A stretch of 64,000 nt of DNA, taken from contig JAAHFN010000021.1 in NCBI GenBank assembly GCA_010672965.1, positions 1,787-65,786 of the forward strand. Reading direction: 5' to 3'. The position numbers and the translations under genes are program-made. Of the stretch, positions 42,965-51,658 are shown one piece after another; within the stretch, counting starts at the first letter, position 1, and every line of letters begins with the position of its first letter. The notes beneath the pieces were generated by a model, which saw only the letters and a program-made list of their open reading frames with translations, did no database searches and was not told the DNA's origin. Source of the DNA: Oscillatoria sp. SIO1A7. GTDB taxonomy: Bacteria; Cyanobacteriota; Cyanobacteriia; Cyanobacteriales; Laspinemataceae.

Positions 42965-43009
42965 AGTAGAGATCGCGATCGCATACTAGCTGCGATCGCG
43001 ATCTCTACT
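42965..43009. repeat. 19-bp-arm palindrome containing HIP1
   Basis: AGTAGAGATCGCGATCGCA and its exact complement are separated by TACTAGC and followed by a short T-run. The left arm also lies upstream of the paralogous kinase (31366-31380), so it was part of the duplicated upstream region. It may be a terminator for plus-strand transcripts. Confidence 0.7.
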
Positions 43010-43068
43010 TTTTAGAGAATATTAAATCTGGCGATCGCTGGCCGTAATCTATAGTGTTTCTCAAATAA

Positions 43069-43195
43069 TATCAAATCCGCGTAGCTGTTTCATAAATACC
43101 GTACTGTAGGGGCAGAGGGGAGCGTGGCTGCCCCGATTGGTATGGGCGGGCACGGGGGCACCGCCAATACTATGATTGTTTAACCGGATTTGATA
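43069..43195. mobile_element. family-1 MITE inserted into a family-2 MITE
   Basis: TATCAAATCCGCG on the left and CGGATTTGATA on the right, flanked by TAA (43066-43068 and 43196-43198). Removing the element restores the family-2 sequence CTCAAATAAGTATAAT. Confidence 0.8.
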
Positions 43196-43240
43196 TAAGT
43201 ATAATGAAAGAAACCTTAGGGGCGACAGCATCAGAGCAAC

Positions 43241-43397
43241 TATAGCGGTTCTCAAATAAGTGTAATAAACGATAGAACCCTAAAAACGTAGGGGCGACAG
43301 CATCATGAGCGACAATCTCGGCCTCTAACGGCAGCTCTGATATTGGGATGCTTCGCCCCAGACAACTTCATGTCAAATCAATTTGAGAAACGCTATA
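43241..43397. mobile_element. family-2 MITE, 157 bp
   Basis: TATAGCGGTTCTCAAATAAG and AATTTGAGAAACGCTATA ends. The inner GGGGCGACAGCATC and GGGATGCTTCGCCCC blocks are as in the other copies, in reverse orientation to the copy at 50390. Confidence 0.82.
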
Positions 43398-43460
43398 TCG
43401 ATCGCTCTCCGAACGTTAATTCCCGTATTGGGATGCTTCGCCCTAGTGGATTGTCTGGCT

Positions 43461-43611
43461 TATAGCGTTTCTCAAATAAGTCTAATAAACGATTGAGGTG
43501 GGAAATGTAGGGGCGACAGCATCCCCCTTGACCATCTCTGCTGTAACACGGGGACGATCGTATTGGGATGCTTCGCCGGTGGTACCTCACATTAATTTGA
43601 GAAACGCTATA
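43461..43611. mobile_element. family-2 MITE, 151 bp
   Basis: TATAGCGTTTCTCAAATAAG and TTTGAGAAACGCTATA ends, with the same inner blocks as its neighbour. The two stand in direct orientation with a 63-bp remnant between them. Confidence 0.82.
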
Positions 43612-43828
43612 AAATTGTAGGGAAGGGTTGAACGGAGTGTTGGCGAACGCGCCCCGCCTGCCCAAGGAGGGCTAACGCCAACTCGTGCGAGTAACCCAAC
43701 ACAACGATTGGTATAGTTGGGTTTCACTCCGTTCAACCCAACCTACAGTTACACATAATTTTAGGTTTGCCAAAGCACTAGATAACCTCACATCAATTTG
43801 AGAACCGCTATAAGCGTAACGAACGATA

Positions 43829-46312
43829 TTAGTATTTTAAATCGAAATTGGTCAAAACGCCGTAAACTGCCCAAATCGCCATTGCTCGCAGATAGTGGCT
43901 GGCTCGGAAAGTGCCGGTGGCGGTGACTGCTTCTGGGGTTCGGAACTGGAGGCCATTTTCATAAACTTGTCGCACCACAGTTTCCGTTAAATGGAGAGCT
44001 TCATCCCCCATTCCCATTTGCAGCAAAAAGGCAGCGAGACCAAAATTGATTCCAGTCCAAACCTCTAGGGGATGGGTAGCATCCGGCTTTTCCGGCGAGC
44101 CATCTCGCTTGACGCCGTTCGCCGCCCCGAACTTGCCTCCCTGAAAATTTAAGAAACAGGAATTATAGACAACTTTGAGAGCAGATTCGGCGCATTCTGA
44201 GGGAACGATATCGGGCAAGCCCAGGAGGCGAGCGTAAAATTGACCGCAGAGTTGGTCGGTCATAACTACCTCGGAACCGCTCTCGCTATCCAAACGGTAA
44301 TATTCGCCGTTCCAAAGCAGCTTTTGGTAAGTGGGTTGGCTAAGTTCCAGCCAGGATTGATAGGTTTGGCAAGTTGCCGCGATCGCCTCTGAGTCGGGAA
44401 TCTCCCACTGATTTATGCTCTCGATGGGAGGATGCTCGATGAGGAGCTTGCCGATCGCGATCGCTGCGGAGAGAGCCGCCAGCCACAAGCCGCCGCAATA
44501 AGCGCTCGCTCCCTGCAAGCGCCAGTCGTCAAAAGTCTGGTCTGGGGCTCCGGAGTTTTCCGGTATCCCATCCCCATCTTTATCGAACTCTTTCAAATAA
44601 CTGAGGGCTTGCACCACTGCAGGCCAGGTTTCGCACAAAAACTGATAATCTTTCTTGCCTGTCAGTAAAAAATCTCGATAAACTTGTAGGACAAAATCGC
44701 TTGCTAAATCCTTCCAGAGATTGCAATCTTGGTAGCTAGTATAGTTAGTCTTTTCCCAGGGATGCTCGTTGGGCGCTCCCAAATCGTGAGGCGTAGCCCC
44801 AGCAAGTTTGCGCTTGGCCGTAGCTTGATTGTAACCAATAATTCGCGGGGTATCGTCGCTGCTGGCAATAGCCCGAGCAAAAGAGAGCAAGACGGATTTT
44901 TCTAGTTCCGGCCAAAGCTGCAGCAAAGCAAAAGAGCCGTAGAGCCGCACGTCTAAACTTTCATACCAGCGATAGTCCAGGCATTCGAGAACTCCAAACT
45001 TGCCCTTGGGGTTATCTTCGTCTGCGATCGTCCAGAGAGTTCCGCCCTGAGTTAGCAGATAGAGTTCGTTAAATAGCGCCATCTTTACTAAAGGCGGCAA
45101 ATCTTCCCGATCCAAAAAGGGCTGCTGCCAAGCTTGGATATTCTCGCGCCAAACATCGTATTGCTTCAGAGCGGTGCGCACCATCGACCAAGCTCCTTGA
45201 CCTTTGCGACCGAAAAAATCCGTGTAGCGGCGATAATCCCAGACTCCCGCAGCATATTCCGTCACTGGCAAATCCCAGGTGATGATGAAGGGAATTTTGC
45301 GCGATCGCCCGGGGCGGACAGTAAAGCGGACGGCTAGGGCACTGGCAATCCGTTCTCCCGGGGCGGCGGGTCGTTCGTCTTCTTGGTCTAACAAGAATCC
45401 ATCTTGGGCAAAAGTATCCCAAACATCTCCACCATTGCTAGTAGGATCCCAGCGAGTTTGGTGGTAGGTTTCTACTGCTGAATTGGTAATGGTCGCTATA
45501 GCCCATTGCCCTTCTCCCTCTTGGGGATTAGCGCCCTTTGCAGAACCAGTCATCGAGCAACCGACGCGGAAAAAATCCTCAACCAAGCGATTGACATTGC
45601 CGGCGCTTTCTCCCCAGCGCGACTGGTATTCATAAACGGGACTGCCATCATCCCGCACCTTTATCTCCGGTTTTGCGATCGCATTAGTAAACCAACCGAC
45701 CAAGTTTTCCCAAGTCAGCATGATGCTGAGAGTAATCGGCTTATCCGTCGGATTGTAAGCAGTCCATTCAAAAACAGCTATAGGATAGCTAGTCTCCTGA
45801 TAGTTTCCCGGCAAAATCGGCGAAAACTGTTCGCAAGTTAATTGCGCTTCAAACACTCCCTCATAAACAAACCAACTACGCGGATACAAAGCATGATAGG
45901 TGCCAGTATGCTTGGTCTGATTAGTTTTTATTTGTTCTGGGTCGCTATCTTCTGCTTCGGAAACTCCGCTGGCGGGATACCAGTTCCATGACGAGAGAGT
46001 ACCGTCTGCAGGGGGTTCCGTGCAGAGGGCGAAGGCTTGGCTGCGACCTTTTGCCTGTTCGTAAACGCTAAACTGGCAGGCTGGCAGATTTTGAAAAGTA
46101 TGCTCTCCGCCATCGAGATGCCAGAGATTAAAATCACCGCGAGGCGATCGGCCGATGCAACCGGCTCCAAAACCACCTAGGGGCATTCCGTGCCAGGGTC
46201 CATCGTCCAAATTACTGGCATATCGGACTGTATAGGGTTTTTCCCAGCCAAGACCGATGGGACGACTCCAAGTATAAGCAGGGATTTCTGGACCGGGGGA
46301 AGTATTGTTCAT
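43829..46312 (-). CDS. GH116 beta-glucosidase (GBA2-type glucosylceramidase family)
   Basis: An 827-aa glycoside hydrolase. The N-terminal beta-sandwich (DDGPWHGMPLGGFGAGCIGR, about 25-370) and the C-terminal (alpha/alpha)6 barrel are both present. The likely nucleophile Glu is in WYESLDVRLYGS and the likely acid/base Asp in DQTFDDWRLQGASAYCGG; the CGGLWLAAL segment is typical of the family. Archaeal and animal relatives split beta-glucosides, including glucosylceramide. The cyanobacterial substrate is unknown. There is no signal peptide. The ATG at 46312 was chosen because upstream codons run through CCCAATG repeats, the last of which abuts the start. Confidence 0.9.
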   Translation of the reverse strand: MNNTSPGPEIPAYTWSRPIGLGWEKPYTVRYASNLDDGPWHGMPLGGFGAGCIGRSPRGDFNLWHLDGGEHTFQNLPACQFSVYEQAKGRSQAFALCTEPPADGTLSSWNWYPASGVSEAEDSDPEQIKTNQTKHTGTYHALYPRSWFVYEGVFEAQLTCEQFSPILPGNYQETSYPIAVFEWTAYNPTDKPITLSIMLTWENLVGWFTNAIAKPEIKVRDDGSPVYEYQSRWGESAGNVNRLVEDFFRVGCSMTGSAKGANPQEGEGQWAIATITNSAVETYHQTRWDPTSNGGDVWDTFAQDGFLLDQEDERPAAPGERIASALAVRFTVRPGRSRKIPFIITWDLPVTEYAAGVWDYRRYTDFFGRKGQGAWSMVRTALKQYDVWRENIQAWQQPFLDREDLPPLVKMALFNELYLLTQGGTLWTIADEDNPKGKFGVLECLDYRWYESLDVRLYGSFALLQLWPELEKSVLLSFARAIASSDDTPRIIGYNQATAKRKLAGATPHDLGAPNEHPWEKTNYTSYQDCNLWKDLASDFVLQVYRDFLLTGKKDYQFLCETWPAVVQALSYLKEFDKDGDGIPENSGAPDQTFDDWRLQGASAYCGGLWLAALSAAIAIGKLLIEHPPIESINQWEIPDSEAIAATCQTYQSWLELSQPTYQKLLWNGEYYRLDSESGSEVVMTDQLCGQFYARLLGLPDIVPSECAESALKVVYNSCFLNFQGGKFGAANGVKRDGSPEKPDATHPLEVWTGINFGLAAFLLQMGMGDEALHLTETVVRQVYENGLQFRTPEAVTATGTFRASHYLRAMAIWAVYGVLTNFDLKY

Positions 46313-46441
46313 AGATTGGGCATTGGGCATTGGGCATGTTCGCATTGGGAGAGATGGGGAAGGGTGGGAGGGGTGGGAGAAACCTTGGGAGAGAGGGGAA
46401 ATGCTCCCTCCCACACTCCCCACACTTTCCACATTTTGAGT
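46313..46441. repeat. short inverted pair of G-rich and C-rich arrays
   Basis: GCATTGG heptamers, GGTGGGAGGGG units, then CTCCCTCCCACACTCCCC. The same G-then-C polarity is seen elsewhere in the window. Confidence 0.75.
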
Positions 46442-47179
46442 TTACTGCTTTGACGATTCCCTTTCAAGCCGCTTGACCGCTCCAATTATGCGCTGAAGAT
46501 TGGGTTTGACTATTTCTCTATTTTGCTGTTGCAGCTTGTTAACCCGCTGATTTATGTTTTGAATTTCCGTCATAACCTGGGTGGAAGCGGGAGCGGCTTC
46601 TAGCATTTGCGGCGGTTGCGGTCCCCCTTGGATTGCCAGAGAGCGCACGGAGTCAATTTCTTTACTCAGATTCACCCGCAGGTCGCTCAATTGGCTTTCG
46701 GTATGGTCTCGCAGTCTGGTGATGGCTCGCCGCACGATCGCAAACTCGTTCTGAATAGTGGCGGCATCCATCGCTTTGTTTTGGGGAGAAGTCTTTTCTA
46801 AAAACTCCTGGATTTGGGCGATCGCCTCGCTTTGTCTGCCTACAGTTCCTTCCAATTGGCGGGTGCGCTCCTCTGGGGGCAGCTCTTCGAGGGAGGCTTG
46901 CAGGGATTGAACCATTTCATACAGCTCGGCGATCGTAGCAGTATGCTGCATCCGAGTCTCGAACTCAATCCGGTGCCTGTTGCGTATGTTCAACCCGAGA
47001 GCCAGAGCTAGAGGAGTCACTGCCAACAAAGCTGGCTGATACATACCGGCGATCGCAGAGCCAACTACAGAAGCACCGAGGGCAGCATACTCTGCCAAAT
47101 CTAAGGGATGGTGTTGGCTCAGCTCCTCAAGGCGTCTTGCCAAACCCGTAATCGTTGGCGTCATTCTGTGACTTGTCAT
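46442..47179 (-). CDS. membrane-anchored coiled-coil protein
   Basis: A 245-aa protein of unknown function. Residues 24-65 (DLAEYAALGASVVGSAIAGM, then YQPALLAVTPLALALGLNIR) form one or two membrane helices followed by NRHR. The rest is predicted coiled coil (ELYEMVQSLQASLEELPPEE; ITRLRDHTESQLSDLRVNLS). The N-terminal arrangement AEY...hydrophobic...LN..NR.R is shared with the WD40 protein at 13902, so both use the same anchor module. The start MTSHRM at 47179 was chosen; the frame is open 12 codons more. It is convergent with nothing nearby. Confidence 0.65.
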   Translation of the reverse strand: MTSHRMTPTITGLARRLEELSQHHPLDLAEYAALGASVVGSAIAGMYQPALLAVTPLALALGLNIRNRHRIEFETRMQHTATIAELYEMVQSLQASLEELPPEERTRQLEGTVGRQSEAIAQIQEFLEKTSPQNKAMDAATIQNEFAIVRRAITRLRDHTESQLSDLRVNLSKEIDSVRSLAIQGGPQPPQMLEAAPASTQVMTEIQNINQRVNKLQQQNREIVKPNLQRIIGAVKRLERESSKQ

Positions 47180-47966
47180 AGTTTCAGATCTATTTGTTTT
47201 TTCCAAATAATACAAAGCTTTTAGCCTCCCATCTCAGCTATGTCCGTTCCTCCTTATACTTGCTGTTGCTTTTTTCTTCCTTCAGGACTGACGCTTTTTG
47301 TCAGAGTCAGGTCCTAATAGAGAAGCTATGGGAAAAGCCGGCTATTGTTGGGGGCGATCGCCGCTCTTAAAAAAAAAATAATGTTTTTGGAAGCCAGAAA
47401 ACCGGTTTTTTGGACAATACCTTCGCCATTTCCCTCTCCGGCTTCCGTGACCTGCGGTGCGAGCGTCGGCCGACGATCGGGCATTTTTTGGGTTTGTTCC
47501 CGAGCCGCTCCCGCCCCGCGATCGCCATGCCATTTGCCAGGGCGATGGCAGCGCGATCGCTGCTTGCTGCTAGCTATTTCAAAATAGTTTATTTTCCTGT
47601 TTTACTGCAATATATATGGGCACACATTTTCCCACAATAACATCCTAAACCAAGCGGCTAAGTTTGTCAAGGGTTAATCGAAAAAAATCTAGATTAATTT
47701 TTATTTCTTGTCTCTCGGCAAATCCCCTCTTATTGCCGAGACTCCCCACAGTCCCCACAGTCCCGACCGTCCCGACAGTTACCACAGTTTCTAAAGTCTG
47801 GCTTCAGCCGTTTGGGCCTCTTGAAATATAGAGCATTTTCAAAAAAGTTCTAAAAAAGTTTTGAAAAGGGGTTGACAATTTAAAAAATGATGCTATAGTA
47901 AAAATGTGCTAGAAAAAGCAAGACAAGATACGTCCCCCTACCTAACCAAAAATTGGGATTAAGTAG
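47180..47966. other. spacer: first part of duplicated segment B
   Basis: 47283-47318 is a degenerate AGGACT..AGTCCT element. From 47519 on it is the second copy of the 7519 segment, ending in the same TTGACA/TATAGT promoter. Confidence 0.7.
47872..47899 (+). promoter_or_regulatory. duplicate of the strong extended -10 promoter
   Basis: TTGACA, a 16-bp spacer and TGCTATAGT, identical to 7882-7909. Confidence 0.72.
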
Positions 47967-48173
47967 ATGAGCGAATACCAAGGGTCCTTAGATGACTTGA
48001 AGATTAATACTTACAGAGATCCGCGCGATCGCAAACGGTCTTGTACGCGCCATGAGGCTTTCGTCCTGGGCTGTACGTACAAAAACACCGAAAAGCGAAG
48101 CGATCGTAAGATGATGCAGGATTGCCGAGAGACTCTCTGTGCAATGCCAGAGAGCGGTGGAAGGATTAATTGA
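47967..48173 (+). pseudogene. small conserved hypothetical protein, copy B, frameshifted
   Basis: The first 45 codons match the ORF at 7977 with two substitutions (G for R at 6, K for R at 43). After RSDR a net +4-bp change moves the frame, and the protein ends CAMPESGGRIN after 68 residues. The original ending (QRAVEGLIEI) is still readable in another frame. The promoter is intact, so it is probably still transcribed. Confidence 0.6.
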
Positions 48174-48285
48174 AATCAGTATGCTCATATCTCCCTAGGC
48201 TCTTTGGGGACAGGCATCTCGCTTTTCCCCAGGGCTTTATTTGAATGTAAACGAGACAATACCAACGGTTTTTTTTGAGTGGAAG

Positions 48286-48713
48286 CAAGATTTTCCACGA
48301 CCTGCTCCCCTAAGACAGGCATCCCGCCTGTCTATTGCCCCCCTTTGGGGGGCAGGGGGGATCGTGCCGGGGGGTAAAAATGGCGCTTGAGCTAGTTCAT
48401 GTGCGTATTCTTGGTCAGGAACGGCAATAGTGCTTTGGCAAATCTAAAATTATGTGTAACTGTAGGTTGGGTTGAACGGAGTGAAACCCAACTATACCAA
48501 TCGTTGCGTTGGGTTTCGTTGATGGCGGGCCCAACCTACAATTTTCTTGCTAGACAGTCCAATAGTCGTGCTGAGAGCTGACCGCTGACTGCTTACCGCT
48601 ATATAGAGAAGCCCGGTTTTTTTGAAAAAAACCGGGCTTCTGTCTCTGGGTCGCATAGCTTGACTTGCGATCGCAGCTAATTCAACTTTCTTAAATCCTT
48701 GCTCTGGCTGCTA
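48286..48713. repeat. spacer with a family-7 repeat and a GAAGCCCGG hairpin
   Basis: 48436-48541 is a family-7 element (AACTGTAGGTTGGGTTGAAC and its complement), the inverse of 43615-43775. A CTGACCGCTGACTGC run ends in TATA at 48602. 48607-48641 is a perfect hairpin of AGAAGCCCGGTTTTTTT with its complement, possibly a terminator. Confidence 0.72.
48607..48641. terminator. strong stem-loop downstream of the sugar-transferase gene
   Basis: A 16-bp stem AGAAGCCCGGTTTTTT with minimal loop, about 75 bp beyond the stop of the minus-strand gene 48714-50165. The stem contains an A/T tract but no separate T-run follows. The same core is a dispersed repeat elsewhere in the window. Confidence 0.45.
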
Positions 48714-50165
48714 TTAGTAAGCTCCTTGTCTGGCAAAAACGACTTTAACGGTTTGCAAGAGAATTTGTAAATCTAGATAGACAGACCAGTTTTGAATATA
48801 GGTGATATCCAGGCGGAAAACGCTATCGAAATCTTCCACATCGGAACGACCGGATACTTGCCACAATCCGCTAATCCCGGGCAAGACTTCTTGACGCATA
48901 AAATGGTGTTCGGAAAAACGCTCTACATCGCGCAGGGGAAAAGGACGCGGACCGACTAGACTCATTTCCCCGCGCAAAACGTTAAAAATCTGAGGCAGTT
49001 CGTCTAAGCTATAACGGCGCAGAAACTTGCCAAGCCGAGTAATGCGAGGGTCGTCTTTCATTTTAAACATCACTCCGCATTTCATTTCATTTTGGGACTC
49101 CAGTTTCTTTTGGAGATGCTCGGCATTGGCGACCATCGTGCGGAATTTCCAGACCTTGAAGCGATCGCCCTTGAGACCGATGCGGGTTTGTTTGTAAAAT
49201 ATATCGCCCGGGGAATCCAGTTTTATAAGAAGGGCAATAAGCAATAAGAGAGGACTCGAAAGTAGCAGAATAATGCTAGCTGCTACCATATCGAAAGCTC
49301 GCTTGACCCAAAACTCGCCGCCGACAATGGGGGAGGAACTGAAGCGCAAGGAGGGCGTCCCATTTACCATCTTGATTTCCGACCAATGTATCGGCAATTC
49401 TAGACCGAGGGGTAAAAGCCGCAAGTGGATGCCAGCATTTTTCAATTGCCAGTAGAGGAAAATTTTGTCTTTTAAGGAAAGCTCGGAGCAAACAAAAACT
49501 TCTGAGACTTTTTTTTCGTTGAGTCGGGCGATGATTTGCGACCAATCTTGTATTACAAAATCTTCTGGATACAAAAATTGGCGATCGCGAATATCGTATT
49601 GCTTGGTAGGATTGAGTATTTTTTCTGCCTTCTCGATATCTTGAGGTTGTCCGACAATAGCAATAGGCTGGCGGGCTAGCCCTTCAGAGCGCAGAGCAAC
49701 GATCGCGAAATGGACGAGCAAGCGCTCTGCAAAGGTAAAGGTTAAAGTCAGACCCCAAGACAATAAAAAGGTTGACAGCGCAATATATTCTTCTGGCTGG
49801 TAAAAATAACCGATGATTAAAAGAACCCCATGAGCTAGAGTCAGAGACTGGAATAGGCTCGGAAAACCCCGACGCTTGTCATCAGTTCCGTACCCTCCCG
49901 ACGCGGCAACAATACCGAGAGTAATTACGATAATAGCAAGCAAAATATCGGGGTTGCCGTCTTCAAAGATGAGGGGCAAATTTATCCAGTTGCCGGCCAC
50001 AATCCAAGCAGAAGCGATCGCAAGACTATCTAATAGCAGCAGAGTAGCGACCCGCAGCCAGTTGAGACTCGTTCCTCGGCTCAGCTTGGCCATGAGAGGA
50101 GCGCGTATGTCGAGCGGCTGTTGATAAGCAGCTTTTCCAGGTGCATCAAAATAAGTATTAATCAT
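48714..50165 (-). CDS. exopolysaccharide polyprenyl glycosylphosphotransferase (WbaP-type)
   Basis: A 483-aa membrane enzyme that puts the first sugar phosphate on undecaprenyl phosphate for exopolysaccharide. Four membrane helices lie in residues 25-145, a CoA-binding-like central domain at about 150-260 (IAVVALRSEGLARQPIAIVG), a fifth helix (MVAASIILLLSSPLLLLIAL, about 290) and the catalytic bacterial sugar-transferase domain to the end (WKFRTMVANAEH; SLDELPQIFNVLRGEMSLVG; LPGISGLWQVSGRS). The length is normal. It stands alone, with no other glycan genes in the window. Confidence 0.94.
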   Translation of the reverse strand: MINTYFDAPGKAAYQQPLDIRAPLMAKLSRGTSLNWLRVATLLLLDSLAIASAWIVAGNWINLPLIFEDGNPDILLAIIVITLGIVAASGGYGTDDKRRGFPSLFQSLTLAHGVLLIIGYFYQPEEYIALSTFLLSWGLTLTFTFAERLLVHFAIVALRSEGLARQPIAIVGQPQDIEKAEKILNPTKQYDIRDRQFLYPEDFVIQDWSQIIARLNEKKVSEVFVCSELSLKDKIFLYWQLKNAGIHLRLLPLGLELPIHWSEIKMVNGTPSLRFSSSPIVGGEFWVKRAFDMVAASIILLLSSPLLLLIALLIKLDSPGDIFYKQTRIGLKGDRFKVWKFRTMVANAEHLQKKLESQNEMKCGVMFKMKDDPRITRLGKFLRRYSLDELPQIFNVLRGEMSLVGPRPFPLRDVERFSEHHFMRQEVLPGISGLWQVSGRSDVEDFDSVFRLDITYIQNWSVYLDLQILLQTVKVVFARQGAY

Positions 50166-50389
50166 CGGAGAGTCGCGGTTGGTCAGTAATTGTTTTTACA
50201 TCGCCCGTTCAAAGGCATTGCGCTAACTAATCAAAGCTAATTAATTTAGCACAATCAGTAAACAAGTATTACAACAACACTAATTACATTAGCGCAACGG
50301 GAGCCACCCAAGGAGGCGAATACCTCACCCACGCGGCCTGCAATTGTCTTTTGTTTAACTACTCAAGCACCCTGACTCAAATAAATATA

Positions 50390-50544
50390 TATAGCGGTTC
50401 TCAAATTGATGTGAATAATCTGGGGGATGCAATATCCCAATATGAGAGTTGCCGTTAGGAGCCCCGAGATTGTCGCTCATGATGCTGTCGCCCCTACGTT
50501 TCTAGGGTCCGATACTTTATTACACTTATTTGAGAAACGCTATA
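50390..50544. mobile_element. family-2 MITE, 155 bp
   Basis: TATAGCGGTTCTCAAATTGA and TTATTTGAGAAACGCTATA ends, TA on both sides, and inner GGATGCTGTCGCCCCTACG. Very close to the copy at 56040. Confidence 0.83.
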
Positions 50545-50738
50545 GAAAAAAAGCTGTGGTTTCCCCAGGACTGAATGCTAAAGACCCTACTGGCTAGATC
50601 GCGCTACAAGAGAGAGGGACGCGATGGGTATCTTTCATTAAAGCCCCTACCAGCAAAGAATCTAGCTTTATTAAGGACAGACCAAGAGCGAATGTTTCCA
50701 AGACAAGCTTGGCGATCGCTATGCTTTTCTTCTATCCT

Positions 50739-50839
50739 GGGAGCATTTCACTTTTGTAAAACTAGCCCTGTTGGGCGAGAGTTTGTGTAGCCGCGCCTAC
50801 AGGCGTTAGGCGGCGAGAGTGCAAAAGTGAAATGCTCCC
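50739..50839. mobile_element. family-3 MITE, 101 bp, 8-bp target duplication
   Basis: GGGAGCATTTCACTTTTG and CAAAAGTGAAATGCTCCC ends, flanked by TCTATCCT at 50731-50738 and 50840-50847. The cargo is a short GTAGCCGCGCCTACAGGCGT block shared with the copy at 5429. Confidence 0.85.
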
Positions 50840-50912
50840 TCTATCCTTGGTCTTTCCTCCAAGATTTAAAACTTTTATATAAGAGATTTTACTGTAGTTT
50901 ATTGCCTTATAA

Positions 50913-51290
50913 CATCAGCCATTTGGCGTATTTTTAGGATAAGGAGGACCTGTAAAGTTTTTATGCCAAAACTTTTATTATATACAAAACAGTTAGATTA
51001 TGGCATCAGCCATTTAACGTAATTTTTAAGCAAGGCTAACGATGGTCCCATAAACGATTCTGTAAAGATTCTAAGTATATTAGAGTAAATCAGTTAGCGA
51101 CAACTGCCATTTAGGGTAATTTCGGTGCAAAAAAAACTGCTGGTCCTTGGAGGCGATCGCATAATAACCTTAAATTCTATCTGGACCAATGAATTAGTAG
51201 CATACGCCATTTGGCGTAATCCTTAAGTAATTTTCAAGGTCTTGGCTCGCTAGCTTTTTATGGGTTAAAATCCTGGTCCCAGAAGAAAAT
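50913..51290. repeat. four degenerate ~91-100-bp direct repeats with a CGCCATTTGGCG palindrome
   Basis: CATCAGCCATTTGGCGTA (50913), CATCAGCCATTTAACGTAAT (51004), CAACTGCCATTTAGGGTAAT (51101) and CATACGCCATTTGGCGTAAT (51201) recur at 91, 97 and 100 bp, followed by loosely similar AT-rich DNA with TGTAAAG and CAGTTAG blocks. Confidence 0.65.
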
Positions 51291-51658
51291 TTTAGTTTAA
51301 GCTGTCGCGCTTAGATAGGATTTACGCATAAACTCTTTATATATGTAGGGCTTGCAATGCGCACCAGAACCTATATATAGATATCGAACCGAAAATTTTC
51401 GTAAGGTCCTATTATTTTGCTAGCTTGGGGTCAATAATGGACAAGCCCGCTCGGGATGCGCTAGTCCCAATCCTGAATTACTGATTTAAATGGGTAACAG
51501 TTTATTCAGGAGTTAGGCAAATTCTGCGATCGAAAGCTAATATCAAATCCGATTAATTACCCAGATAATTTCAAACCCCTCATAGGGACAGCCCGTAGGC
51601 CAATAGGCAGTTCGATAGCAAAGACTGCTGACAGCTTACTGCTTACTGCTATAGAAAA

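Larger units (their letters stand above)
42905..43828. repeat. cluster of nested MITE-like elements upstream of the giant kinase
   Basis: In order: a HIP1-containing palindrome (42965-43009); a broken family-2 copy (43050-43240) with a family-1 element inside (43069-43195); two intact family-2 copies (43241-43397, 43461-43611) with a remnant between; a family-7 inverted repeat (43617-43746, TGTAGG..GGGTTGAACGGAGTG and complement); and a last family-2 end (43786-43812). No gene is visible. Confidence 0.85.
47519..48285 (+). repeat. copy B of the ~770-bp segmental duplication
   Basis: Collinear with 7519-8296, with scattered substitutions and a few small indels. The AT-rich part before the promoter is nearly identical. 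Confidence 0.85.
50166..51658. other. 1.5-kb AT-rich spacer with MITEs and a degenerate ~97-bp tandem repeat
   Basis: No gene recognised. Contains a family-2 element (50390-50544), a family-3 element (50739-50839), a degenerate tandem array (50913-51290), a single family-1 end (51542-51556) and a GCTTACTGCTTACTGCTATA run (51633-51652) next to the kinase stop. Confidence 0.75.
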
